Positions 16,252 to 23,719 of a stretch of DNA of 64,000 nt are shown here, piece by piece. This DNA comes from JBGPLJ01 sp963826145 (lineage in GTDB: Bacteria; Pseudomonadota; Gammaproteobacteria; Steroidobacterales; Steroidobacteraceae). Numbering within the stretch: the stretch's first letter is position 1; every line of letters begins with the position of its first letter. Both the position numbers and the translations under genes were made by a program. Under the pieces are notes generated by a model, which had not been told where the DNA came from, did not search any database, and saw only the letters and a list, made by a program, of their open reading frames with translations. The stretch spans positions 372,001-436,000 of the forward strand of contig CAWGVW010000002.1 in NCBI GenBank assembly GCA_963826145.1, given 5' to 3'.

Positions 16252-17223
16252 ATGATCAACGTCTTCGTCAAACAAGCGCAGGGCCTGAAGCGCCTCGATC
16301 CGGCGCCCGCGACGCTACCTGACGACTGCATCTGGGTGGACCTCGTCGAGCCGAGCGGCGACGAGGAGCTCATGATCGAGCACGCGCTCGGCATCGACGT
16401 TCCGACGCGCGAGGAAATGAAGGAGATCGAGGCGTCGAGCCGCCTCTATGAAGAGCACGGCGCGCTCTTCATGACGGCGACCGTCGCGACCAAGCTCGAC
16501 ACCGACTTGCCGGAAAGCGTGCAGGTCACGTTCATCCTGGCGAAGAACCGCCTCGTCACCAATCGCTACGTCGATCCGCTGCCGTTCCGCCGCTTCATCG
16601 CGTACGCCGAGCGGCACGCGGCGAGCTGCACCTCGGCGCCTATCGTGCTCTCGGGCATCATCGAGTCGGTCATCAACCGAATTGCTGACGTGCTCGAGCG
16701 CGTGGGCACGGATCTCGATCAGCTCTCGACCGAAATCTTCGCGCCACCCCGGCGCAAGATGCGCGCGGCGAGGAACTTCCGACTGGTGCTCGACCGGATC
16801 GGCCAGGCCGGCGACCTCACCTCGAAGGCACGCGAGAGTCTCGTGAGCCTGGGGCGCGTTTGCGCCTTCGTGCAGCAATCGCCGCTCCTGAAGCTCGACA
16901 AGGCGACGGTCGAGCGCTTCCGGTCGTTGAGCCGTGACGTGCTCGCACTCTCCGATCATTCCTCATTTCTTGGCAATAAGACGACGTTCCTCCTCGAAGC
17001 GACACTCGGCATGATCAACATCGACCAGAACAACATCATCAAGATCTTCTCGGTCGTCACGGTGTTCCTGCTGCCGCCGTCCGTGATCGTCGGCTGGTTC
17101 GGCATGAACTTTGGACACCTGCCGTGGCTGCAGGAGGAGCACGGACCGCTCATCGCGCTCGGGCTCATGCTTCTCTCCGCGCTCATTCCGTACGCGATCT
17201 TCAAGCGACTCGGCTGGCTGTAG
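16252..17223 (+). CDS. corA: CorA-family magnesium/cobalt transporter
   Basis: 323 aa. A large cytoplasmic N-terminal domain is followed by two C-terminal membrane helices. The first ends in the ion-selecting motif GMN (WFGMNFGHLPW), and the C-terminus is basic (FKRLGWL). It forms pentamers in the inner membrane importing Mg2+ (also Co2+/Ni2+). It starts 21 bp after dsbA and is probably transcribed with it. The unusual peptide-acyl cluster starts 150 bp downstream. Confidence 0.93.
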   Translation: MINVFVKQAQGLKRLDPAPATLPDDCIWVDLVEPSGDEELMIEHALGIDVPTREEMKEIEASSRLYEEHGALFMTATVATKLDTDLPESVQVTFILAKNRLVTNRYVDPLPFRRFIAYAERHAASCTSAPIVLSGIIESVINRIADVLERVGTDLDQLSTEIFAPPRRKMRAARNFRLVLDRIGQAGDLTSKARESLVSLGRVCAFVQQSPLLKLDKATVERFRSLSRDVLALSDHSSFLGNKTTFLLEATLGMINIDQNNIIKIFSVVTVFLLPPSVIVGWFGMNFGHLPWLQEEHGPLIALGLMLLSALIPYAIFKRLGWL

Positions 17224-17302
17224 GCGGCCGCGGCCGCCAAATCTGCATCTTTCGATTAGCTTTTCGCATTTGGCGTCTGCTCGGGCGCGCGTAGGATTTG
17301 CG

Positions 17303-17323
17303 CGTCACGGAATCGCCGTGACG
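17303..17323. promoter_or_regulatory. Perfect inverted repeat upstream of the peptide gene, possible operator
   Basis: CGTCACGG (17303-17310), 5-nt spacer AATCG, CCGTGACG (17316-17323). This 8-bp dyad lies 50 bp upstream of the peptide start in an otherwise feature-poor 150-bp gap after corA. The size and spacing fit a dimeric repressor or activator site. No matching regulator gene is seen nearby. Confidence 0.45.
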
Positions 17324-17373
17324 ATCGCGGTTCGCCGCTCGTAACTCCCAAAGCTCATGGATCGGAGGTTGTC

Positions 17374-17499
17374 ATGGACGAGAACGAAGTCTTTGCGGTA
17401 GAGGAACTGGAAGCCCGCTTCGAGATGGAGACGCTGGTCACCGGCGGCAACGCTGTGCTGCCGGACTGGACCTGCAAGTGCGAGTTCTCGAGCAAGTGA
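17374..17499 (+). CDS. Candidate RiPP precursor peptide (acidic leader, GG, Cys-Lys-Cys core)
   Basis: 41 aa with a strong ribosome site (GGAGG, 8 bp before the ATG). The N-terminal 23 residues are very acidic and helical-looking (EELEARFEMETLV). A Gly-Gly pair at residues 24-25 follows, typical of double-glycine leader ends. The remaining 16 residues (NAVLPDWTCKCEFSSK) would be the core, with two cysteines and a cluster of Ser/Thr. A strong stem-loop follows the stop, then a PqqD-like/M50 protease gene. Size, leader character and context support a ribosomal peptide precursor. The modification it receives cannot be read from the sequence. It could instead be a small regulatory peptide. Confidence 0.65.
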   Translation: MDENEVFAVEELEARFEMETLVTGGNAVLPDWTCKCEFSSK

Positions 17500-17507
17500 T
17501 ATGACCA

Positions 17508-17549
17508 CCGCCGGAGTTCCCGCGCACCCAGGCGCCGGAACTCCGGCGG
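17508..17549 (+). terminator. Strong stem-loop between peptide gene and M50 gene (attenuator-like)
   Basis: CCGCCGGAGTTCC (17508-17520) pairs perfectly with GGAACTCCGGCGG (17537-17549), a 13-bp stem with a 16-nt loop, starting 9 bp after the peptide stop. No U-tract follows, so it is more likely a partial terminator or 3' RNA-stabilising structure. Such structures let precursor mRNA exceed that of the downstream enzymes. Confidence 0.7.
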
Positions 17550-17562
17550 CACACCTGGCCGC

Positions 17563-18735
17563 ATGTCCACCTCAATGAAGTCGGTCCTCCCACGCCTGCG
17601 GGATGACGCCGTCATTCGAAGGTTTGACGGCAACTCGGGAGCGCCACACTACATTGTTGCCGTGGACGGTCGCCATTTCCTGGTCAGCGAAACAACGGCC
17701 GCCCTGCTCGAAATGTTGCGCGAGGGAGCCCCGGCGACGACCGTGGCGAGCCGGATGACCCGGCAATTCGGTCGGCCTTACGACACCGAAGAGCTGGAAT
17801 CCGCGTTGCGCTTACGCATGCCGACGATCCTCTTCCGGCGCGAGGCCACGTCAGCCCTCGCGAACCCCTTGAGCGTTCGGCTGCGGCTCCTGGATGCGGG
17901 AACACTGGCGCCAGTCCTTGGGTTGCTGTCAGCCCTGTTCGCACCGCACGTGGCCATCGCCCTGCTCAGCGCATTCCTGATCGCAGACGCCCTGGTGGGC
18001 GCCGCGATCTGGCGCGAGGGACTCGGCGTTGCATCGTCGTGTTCCTTCGCGGGCGCGCTCGCGCTCATCATCGCCGGCGTCGCCATCCACGAACTCGGTC
18101 ACTTGAGCGCGTGCCGGCGCTATGGCGCCGCGCACGGTGGAATCGGAGCGGGACTTTATTGGTGCATGCCCGTGTTCTATGCGGAGGTGCACGGCGCGTG
18201 GCTGCTGCCCCGCAAGGAGCGCGCCGTGGTGGATATTGCCGGAGTCTATTTCCAATGCGTGTACCTCATGGCGCTCGCTATCGTCTGGCTCGCGTATCCC
18301 TCCGGGACCATCTTCGTTGCGCTCTGGACCAGCCACTTCCTGGTTCTCAACACGCTCAATCCGGTGTTGAAATACGACGGCTACTGGCTGCTTTGCGACT
18401 TGAGCGGCCGCCATAACCTCCATGCACAAATTCGCGCCATCGCGCAGCGATCGGTGGCCGCAGTTCTCCGCCGTCGCTCTTGCACGCCGCCGCCCGCTCG
18501 CGACGCCGCCTTGCTCGCCCTCTTCCTTGCGCTCGCGAGCGCCTACTTCGCCTACCTGCTCTACTTCATGGCGCACAATATTGCCTACGCAGCGAGCAAT
18601 CTTTCGGGGGAGCACTCCGCGTGGCAGTTCGCGCTGGCCACAACGGGACTCGTTTTACTCACCGCCGCCGCTGCTGGCGTCAGTCTCCTGTTGGCGCGTG
18701 CCGTCCGATCGATCGCAGATCATGTACCTCGGTAA
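17563..18735 (+). CDS. PqqD-like domain plus M50-type membrane zinc metalloprotease
   Basis: 390 aa. Residues 1 to about 95 look like a PqqD/RRE-type winged domain (YIVAVDGRHFLVSETTAALLEMLREG), the module that binds RiPP leader peptides. Residues about 105-390 form a multi-helix membrane domain with zinc motif HELGH (176-180) and a third-ligand segment NPVLKYDGYW (Asp272). This matches the 'putative peptide zinc metalloprotease' group that accompanies small peptide genes. The expected role is intramembrane cleavage of the leader or of the mature peptide during export. It follows the peptide gene and hairpin, and its 3' end overlaps the next gene by 14 bp. Confidence 0.85.
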   Translation: MSTSMKSVLPRLRDDAVIRRFDGNSGAPHYIVAVDGRHFLVSETTAALLEMLREGAPATTVASRMTRQFGRPYDTEELESALRLRMPTILFRREATSALANPLSVRLRLLDAGTLAPVLGLLSALFAPHVAIALLSAFLIADALVGAAIWREGLGVASSCSFAGALALIIAGVAIHELGHLSACRRYGAAHGGIGAGLYWCMPVFYAEVHGAWLLPRKERAVVDIAGVYFQCVYLMALAIVWLAYPSGTIFVALWTSHFLVLNTLNPVLKYDGYWLLCDLSGRHNLHAQIRAIAQRSVAAVLRRRSCTPPPARDAALLALFLALASAYFAYLLYFMAHNIAYAASNLSGEHSAWQFALATTGLVLLTAAAAGVSLLLARAVRSIADHVPR

Positions 18736-19495
18736 CGTGCAGGACAGGATGTGCGCACTGACACGTGCGCGATCGCAAAAGCGGGCGCTCAAGGTGCTCG
18801 CGGGGCAGTCGGGCAATGGCGTGCTGATCATGCCGACCACGGTTGGCGCACTCGGTTTCGCGCAGACGCTTTGTGAACTTCGCTGCTGTCGGGTCACAGC
18901 AGGGCCGGTCACGGCGGAACCGCGCTGGAATCTCCTGCCCTACCTCAGGACGCCCGCGCAAATCGTGCGCGAGTTCGCCGGCGAGCGGCGGCTCGGTGCG
19001 CTCGTCATCAGTTTTCCGGATCAGATTGCAGGCGAAGGCGAATCCTTCGTGACGCTGCGCTTTCTCGGGCTCGAGCGCCGATTCTCGCTCCTCGAAGCGG
19101 TGTTGGCACTGCGCCATCAACCCTACGTGTATCAGTACCGCAGCTGCCTGCCCTGCGGCGCATTCCGGCTGAAGCCGGTTCCATACAGTCACGTGCTCAG
19201 CGCCGCAGACCATCGAACGGCGCCGGCCCGCCTGACACGCACGCTTCTCGCCGGCCTGGAGGAGGAACTCAAGAGTCCGCCGGCGGATTGGCTGGGTGCC
19301 GCGACATTCGCGCTGAAGAGCGCGATCGCCTACGAGTTTCGCGTGCGCGAGGAAATGAAGGAGGTTGAATCGCTCCTGCGCCTCGCGATCGCCGCAAGCA
19401 TCGAACGCCAGGCGGACCTCGGCCCGGTGCTGGCGAGCGTGACGACATTGGTTCGAGACCCGGTACGCGCGACCATGCGCATCCGGCCGCACTGA
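18722..19495 (+). CDS. Uncharacterised protein with faint LpxL/LPLAT-like features
   Basis: 257 aa from the ATG at 18722, inside the end of the M50 gene; an earlier start would overlap that gene by hundreds of bases. I do not recognise a family with certainty. The segment GALVISFPDQ followed by FLGLERRFSLLEAVLALRHQPYVYQYRS parallels the LpxL/HtrB acyltransferase pattern FPDx..FFGR..G..LA, and LIMPTTVGALGFAQTL lines up with the region where those enzymes carry HxxxxD/E. The catalytic His is absent, so if homologous it is probably inactive or altered. The rest is helical, with a charged C-terminal segment. It belongs to the peptide-acyl operon by overlap. Confidence 0.45.
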   Translation: MYLGNVQDRMCALTRARSQKRALKVLAGQSGNGVLIMPTTVGALGFAQTLCELRCCRVTAGPVTAEPRWNLLPYLRTPAQIVREFAGERRLGALVISFPDQIAGEGESFVTLRFLGLERRFSLLEAVLALRHQPYVYQYRSCLPCGAFRLKPVPYSHVLSAADHRTAPARLTRTLLAGLEEELKSPPADWLGAATFALKSAIAYEFRVREEMKEVESLLRLAIAASIERQADLGPVLASVTTLVRDPVRATMRIRPH

Positions 19496-19510
19496 AATCA
19501 GCGAGCGATC

Positions 19511-20377
19511 ATGCGGCGACGGGGCAAAGTGCGGCTTCGATCGATTTCCATCCTGTCAGCGACGGTCGCCTTGCTCTCTCTGCCGGGCGGCTGCGTTCAC
19601 GTGCGCCTCGGCGCGAGCGACATGCTCAGCCCGGACGAGCCGCCGGTCGCGTCGAGTCTTTCCGCAGGCTACGTTGTCGAGAATGCGCTCATCCCGCGCG
19701 CGCAACGCGTCGTCGGAATCACCCGCGCACATCGCCCTGGCAATCGCGTCGTGGTCATCTTCTGCGGCGGGGACAGCTTTCGCCAGTCGCGGGAAGGCGG
19801 GGCCGTACTTGTGGCGCTCGCTCGGGAATCGGACGTCGTGCTCTTCGACTACCCGGGATTTGGGACAAGCACCGGGACGCCGACACCCGAAAATCTGCTC
19901 GACAACGCTCGTGCAACCGCCGGGTACGTTGCCGGGCTCACGACTTCGACCAGCCAGAAGCGCGTGCTCTATGGCTTCTCGCTCGGTGGCATCGTTGCAT
20001 CCGAACTCGCCGAGGAACAAGCCTTCGACGGCATCGTCCTTGAAGCCACTTCGCCGGATGTCGCAAGCTGGGCGCGAACTCAAATCCCCTGGTATGCAAA
20101 GGCCTTCGTGCGGGTCGATCTGGATCCCGCCCTCGCACACATCGACAACGTTCGCGCATTGCAAGCCTTCAACGGCCGCGTCCTGATACTCGCTGGCGGG
20201 CGCGACAAGCAAGCGCCGCTCGTCCTCTCCCGCAAACTCGCGCAGGACCTTGTCGCGCTCGGCCGCCGGGTGGAATTGCATGAGTTTCCTGCTGCGAAGC
20301 ACGGCGAAATCTACAAGGCCCCGAACTATCGAACGATCATCGATCCATTCCTCGCAAACCTGGGCAGTGCGCCATGA
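19511..20377 (+). CDS. Secreted or lipid-anchored alpha/beta hydrolase
   Basis: 288 aa. An N-terminal signal with an imperfect lipobox (LPGGC, Cys28) suggests export. The alpha/beta hydrolase fold has the oxyanion region VVIFCGGDSF, the nucleophile elbow YGFSLGG (Ser157), an acid in LAGGRDKQAP and a His in AKHGEIYK. It is a candidate thioesterase, acyl hydrolase or acyltransferase for the lipid or peptide made by the operon. It lies 15 bp after the preceding gene and overlaps the following acyltransferase gene by 4 bp. Confidence 0.75.
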   Translation: MRRRGKVRLRSISILSATVALLSLPGGCVHVRLGASDMLSPDEPPVASSLSAGYVVENALIPRAQRVVGITRAHRPGNRVVVIFCGGDSFRQSREGGAVLVALARESDVVLFDYPGFGTSTGTPTPENLLDNARATAGYVAGLTTSTSQKRVLYGFSLGGIVASELAEEQAFDGIVLEATSPDVASWARTQIPWYAKAFVRVDLDPALAHIDNVRALQAFNGRVLILAGGRDKQAPLVLSRKLAQDLVALGRRVELHEFPAAKHGEIYKAPNYRTIIDPFLANLGSAP

Positions 20378-21318
20378 TCCATCCGCTCGATGTCCTGGAC
20401 CGGGGGATTGAACCTGCCGCGGGCCTGCTGTCGCTGATCACGAGGCGATCGCGCCGGTCCGTGCCGGACCAAAGTCCAGGAGACTGCGTCCGCGCGCGTG
20501 TCGCCTCCCGGTTGCGATCGGCGTTGCTGCTTCGCCGGCTGCACCGGTTGAATCGCCAGGAACTCGACAGGTTTCTCGAACTGCGCGTGTACTTTCGCGG
20601 CGGCACACTCTTTGCCGCTGCCTGCGCAACCCGACGGCCGCTGATTCTCGCGACACCGCACACCGAAACCAGTGTCATCGCATGCCTGGTCGCGGCACGC
20701 CGGCTCGGCCCCGGCCGCCGCTTCGCCATTCTCTATCAGCATGAAGCTCGCAACGCGGGCCTTGGCGCATTGATCCGATCGTCCGGAGTGCAGGCGGAGC
20801 TCCTGAGCGGCTTCGGCGGTGTCGTGCGCGCGCTCGAAATCCTGAAGCAAGGCGGCTGCATCGCGACCATGCCGGACGTATACCAGGCGCTCGATGACAC
20901 GTTCGCCGTTCCCTTTTTCGGGCGATGGCTCCGCGTCGCCGGTGGCATCCCGTTCCTCGCACACCGATCGCGGGCCATGATCGTTCCGGGCTACATACGC
21001 CCGGTTCCTGGACCGCGTATTCAAGTGGACATCGGTGCCATCCTGGATGCCGAGGCGCCGGCCTCCATGGATGAACGGCAGGCCGTCTTCCTGCAGACGT
21101 GCCGGCTGTTCGAGCAATTCGAGCGTCTCATTCGCCGGGCTCCCGAGCACTGGGTCTATCTCGATCGGCTGACGCGCCTGTCGACGCCGATGGAAGTCGC
21201 ACGCACCGCATCTGCGGGCGACTTCGTCGCCGCTGCAGCGGATCGCTGCCGTCAGAATCCCGGGCTTGTGCGCCGCGCGCCGGAACTGGCGCGCCTCGAC
21301 AATGGGGAAGCTCCATGA
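20374..21318 (+). CDS. LpxL/HtrB-like lysophospholipid acyltransferase family protein
   Basis: 314 aa. The pattern TMPDVYQ...FAVPFFGRWLRVAGGIPFLAHRS...VPGYIRP and the C-terminal APEHWVYLDRL closely match the lipid A late-acyltransferase family, which moves fatty acyl chains from acyl-ACP to an acceptor. The first motif reads TPHTETSV. The catalytic His is there, but the acid expected five residues later (HxxxxD/E) is Val, with a Glu only two residues after the His. Either the acid has shifted or activity is changed. It is flanked by 4-bp overlaps, and the next gene encodes an ACP, a natural acyl donor. Confidence 0.8.
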   Translation: MIHPLDVLDRGIEPAAGLLSLITRRSRRSVPDQSPGDCVRARVASRLRSALLLRRLHRLNRQELDRFLELRVYFRGGTLFAAACATRRPLILATPHTETSVIACLVAARRLGPGRRFAILYQHEARNAGLGALIRSSGVQAELLSGFGGVVRALEILKQGGCIATMPDVYQALDDTFAVPFFGRWLRVAGGIPFLAHRSRAMIVPGYIRPVPGPRIQVDIGAILDAEAPASMDERQAVFLQTCRLFEQFERLIRRAPEHWVYLDRLTRLSTPMEVARTASAGDFVAAAADRCRQNPGLVRRAPELARLDNGEAP

Positions 21319-21563
21319 GCGCGTCGGACACCGTGCGCCAGCTCGCAGCGGAACGCCTCGATCTGCCAGCGTCACGCTTCGAAGCCGCAAGTTCGCTTCG
21401 CGAGGCAGGGATCGATTCGCTCGCCGCCATCGATCTCATCGTGGCGATCGAAGAACGCCTCGAGATCCGGTTTCCCGAACGCGATCTCGAAGCCCTGCGC
21501 TCGTTCGATGACCTGGCGGCCGTGGTGGAACGCCTGCTAGCCGAAAAGCATGCGACATCGTGA
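21315..21563 (+). CDS. Acyl carrier protein
   Basis: 82 aa, acidic, four-helix ACP. The phosphopantetheine attachment site is GIDSLAAIDL with Ser35. The ATG at 21315 overlaps the upstream stop (ATGA), and the stop overlaps the following ketosynthase start (GTGA). It is a dedicated carrier within this operon rather than the housekeeping AcpP, which normally sits with fabF/fabG. It presumably supplies the acyl chain extended by the ketosynthase and transferred by the acyltransferase. Confidence 0.9.
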   Translation: MSASDTVRQLAAERLDLPASRFEAASSLREAGIDSLAAIDLIVAIEERLEIRFPERDLEALRSFDDLAAVVERLLAEKHATS

Positions 21564-22804
21564 AACGCCGGGTTGTCGTCACGGGATGCGGCGTGATCTC
21601 CGCGCTCGGCGCCGACCGCGTCGAATTCGCCGGCGCGCTCGCATGCGGACGCTCCGGAATTCATGTCCTGGAACCCGAATTTGGCAGCAGCCAGCATCGC
21701 GACGGCGCGCTGGTCGCCGCAACTGTCGCGACAACCGTCGAAGCAACTTCACGGCGCATCGACCTCGAACTCATCGACCGGGTGTCCCGGCTTGCGTTGA
21801 CCGCGGGCGTCGAGGCCTTCGAGCAAAGCGGCTTGCACGCCAGTCCAGCGCTCGCGGCGCGTGCGGGCATCTACTTCGGCACGAGCATGGGAGGAGCAGC
21901 CAGCATCGAACGAGCCTATGGCGACATGTTCCGGCTGGGATCGGAACCACGGCCGTTCTCCGTCCTGAGCGCGATGAACAACGCGGCCGCCGGGCATCTG
22001 TCGATGCGATTCGGTCTCAAGGGTCCGAATCTCACGATTTCATCGGCCTGTGCGTCCTCAACAATCGCCATCGGCGAAGCATTCCACGCGATTCGCAGTG
22101 GCCGGATCGAATGCGCACTGGCAGGCGGATCGGAGGCTTGCCTCGTCCCCGGCGTGCTGCGGGCATGGAACGCCCTGCGCGTGCTTGCGCGTTCGGGAAA
22201 TCGCGATCCGGCGGCGAGCTGCCGCCCGTTCTCGCGCGACCGGCGAGGCATCGTGCTCGGCGAGGGTGCAGCTATCTTCGTGCTGGAATCATTGGCGGCC
22301 GCGCTTCGACGGCATGCGCCGATCCTCGGCGAGATCCTGGGCTACGGAACGTCCGCGGACGCCAGCCACATCACCAACCCGAATGTCGCGGGCCAGGCGC
22401 AGGCCATGTCGAGCGCGCTCATCGACGCGAAACTCGATGCCGAAGACATCGACTACATCAACGCGCACGGCACCGCGACGCAAGCGGGCGATGTCTGCGA
22501 AACCGCCGCGATCAGGCAAGTGTTCGGCACCAGGGCGCATCGCATTGGTGTCAGCTCGACGAAGTCGATCCATGGACACTTGCTCGGCGCCGCGGGCGCC
22601 GTGGAACTCGCTGCGTGCCTCTGCGCGCAGCGCGGCGGCTTCCTGCCAGCGACCATGCACCTGGCCGAGCCGGATCCGCAATGCGATCTCGACTATGTCG
22701 CGAACGCTCCTCGCCACGGCGTTGCGATCCGTCGTTTCATGTCGAACTCGTTTGCCTTTGGCGGCAGCAATGCCGTGCTGATCGGCGGCGAATACCGGAA
22801 ATAA
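21560..22804 (+). CDS. Beta-ketoacyl-ACP synthase II-type condensing enzyme
   Basis: 414 aa, FabF-like length, GTG start overlapping the ACP stop. The Cys-His-His triad is intact: SSACASS (Cys164), NAHGTATQAGD and SIHGHLLGAAG. It condenses malonyl-ACP with an acyl-ACP. No reductase, dehydratase or malonyl transferase is in the cluster, so these would come from primary metabolism or the chain is extended only once. It is the last gene of the peptide-acyl operon; a convergent tRNA-Arg follows within 3 bp. Confidence 0.92.
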   Translation: MKRRVVVTGCGVISALGADRVEFAGALACGRSGIHVLEPEFGSSQHRDGALVAATVATTVEATSRRIDLELIDRVSRLALTAGVEAFEQSGLHASPALAARAGIYFGTSMGGAASIERAYGDMFRLGSEPRPFSVLSAMNNAAAGHLSMRFGLKGPNLTISSACASSTIAIGEAFHAIRSGRIECALAGGSEACLVPGVLRAWNALRVLARSGNRDPAASCRPFSRDRRGIVLGEGAAIFVLESLAAALRRHAPILGEILGYGTSADASHITNPNVAGQAQAMSSALIDAKLDAEDIDYINAHGTATQAGDVCETAAIRQVFGTRAHRIGVSSTKSIHGHLLGAAGAVELAACLCAQRGGFLPATMHLAEPDPQCDLDYVANAPRHGVAIRRFMSNSFAFGGSNAVLIGGEYRK

Positions 22805-22806
22805 GT

Positions 22807-22883
22807 TGGCGCGCCCGGCCAGATTCGAACTGGCGACCTTCGGCTTCGGAGGCCGACACTCTATCCAGCTGAGCTACGGGCGC
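22807..22883 (-). tRNA. tRNA-Arg, anticodon CCG
   Basis: On the minus strand the gene starts at 22883 with GCGCCCG pairing with CGGGCGC at 22811-22817, discriminator G and encoded CCA (22807-22809). The anticodon stem TCGGC/GCCGA encloses CTCCGAA, giving anticodon CCG for the arginine codon CGG. The T-arm reads GCCAG-TTCGAAT-CTGGC. It is convergent with the ketosynthase gene. tRNA-Arg genes are common integration sites, but no integrase or attachment repeat is seen. Confidence 0.95.
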
Positions 22884-23022
22884 GTCGTGCGGGATCGACG
22901 GAAGGGGCGCAATGATAGCGGCTGCGCCGGGCAGTGGCTAACCTTTCCGCCCCACGGCCTTGTGTGCCTTGGCCGTCAAATCGCCCGGTATTTCAGGTGT
23001 TTATGCACGCGGCACGTTTCAG

Positions 23023-23028
23023 TATACT
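23023..23028 (+). promoter_or_regulatory. -10 box (TATACT) upstream of cytochrome c5
   Basis: TATACT lies 41 bp before the GTG start at 23069, in CAGTATACTGC. The -35 region (near 23000, GTGTTTATGC) is weak. The transcript would begin near 23035. Confidence 0.4.
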
Positions 23029-23068
23029 GCGCCGCCATTTCCCTCCACGCGAACGCCCGGGTGCCCCA

Positions 23069-23581
23069 GTGAGCAAGCACGATACGCACTTCTTCAACCA
23101 CTTCAGCGTCATCATCGGCATCCTTGTCACCATCGCAATCCTGCTCATCGTGCTCGCGCGCAACGTCGCCTCGGGCACCCAGCTCGAGCACGTGAAGACG
23201 GAAGGCATGCTGGTCCAGGAAGTGGACGCGCGCGTACAGCCCTTTGCGCGTGTCGCGGTGGCCGGCCAGGACAATTCGGCAATGCAGATTGCGCAAGCCT
23301 CCGGCGTCGCGCCCGCCGCTGCGGCGGCGCCGACCAATGGCGAAGAGCTCTACAAGTCGACCTGCTCGGCCTGCCACGGCCAGGGCATCGGCGGCGCGCC
23401 GAAGTTCGGCGATGCCGCGGCTTGGAGCGCGCGCATGGCGCAGGGCAAGGCGACGCTCTACAAGCACGCCGTCGAGGGCTTCACCGGCAAGAGCGGCATG
23501 ATGCCCGCCAAGGGCGGCCGCCCGGACCTTCCCGACGACCTCATCAAGAAGGCCGTCGACCACATGACCGCCGGCATGTAG
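23069..23581 (+). CDS. Cytochrome c5 family protein, membrane anchored
   Basis: 170 aa from a GTG at 23069, preceded by only weak ribosome-site sequence. An N-terminal helix (FSVIIGILVTIAILLIVLA) anchors it in the inner membrane. An Ala-rich linker leads to one c-type heme domain with CSACH and a methionine ligand in SGMMPAKGG, the cytochrome c5 pattern. It carries electrons in the periplasmic respiratory chain. A TATACT promoter element precedes it. Confidence 0.88.
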   Translation: MSKHDTHFFNHFSVIIGILVTIAILLIVLARNVASGTQLEHVKTEGMLVQEVDARVQPFARVAVAGQDNSAMQIAQASGVAPAAAAAPTNGEELYKSTCSACHGQGIGGAPKFGDAAAWSARMAQGKATLYKHAVEGFTGKSGMMPAKGGRPDLPDDLIKKAVDHMTAGM

Positions 23582-23719
23582 CCGGTAGCCGGCACCCGCC
23601 AGCGCAAGCTCCAGGCCATCCCGAACGACGCGACGCTTGAGGTCCGCGTCGCGCGGCACGTTGCTTCGCGCTAAAGGTTTTGCGCGCCGGTCCGATGTTC
23701 AGGATTGGAACGGAATTCC

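Noticed and set aside
18422..18721. A 100-codon N-terminal extension of the 18722-19495 protein
   Set aside because: It overlaps the C-terminal half of the M50 membrane domain in another frame and is arginine/serine-rich, as shadow frames in high-GC DNA are.
22807..22883. Integration site with duplicated tRNA 3' end
   Set aside because: No second copy of the tRNA 3' segment and no integrase were found inside the window.
22806..23072. An 88-codon plus-strand frame over the tRNA
   Set aside because: It reads antisense through tRNA-Arg; the resulting sequence ARPARFELATFGFGG is the classical false translation of a tRNA.
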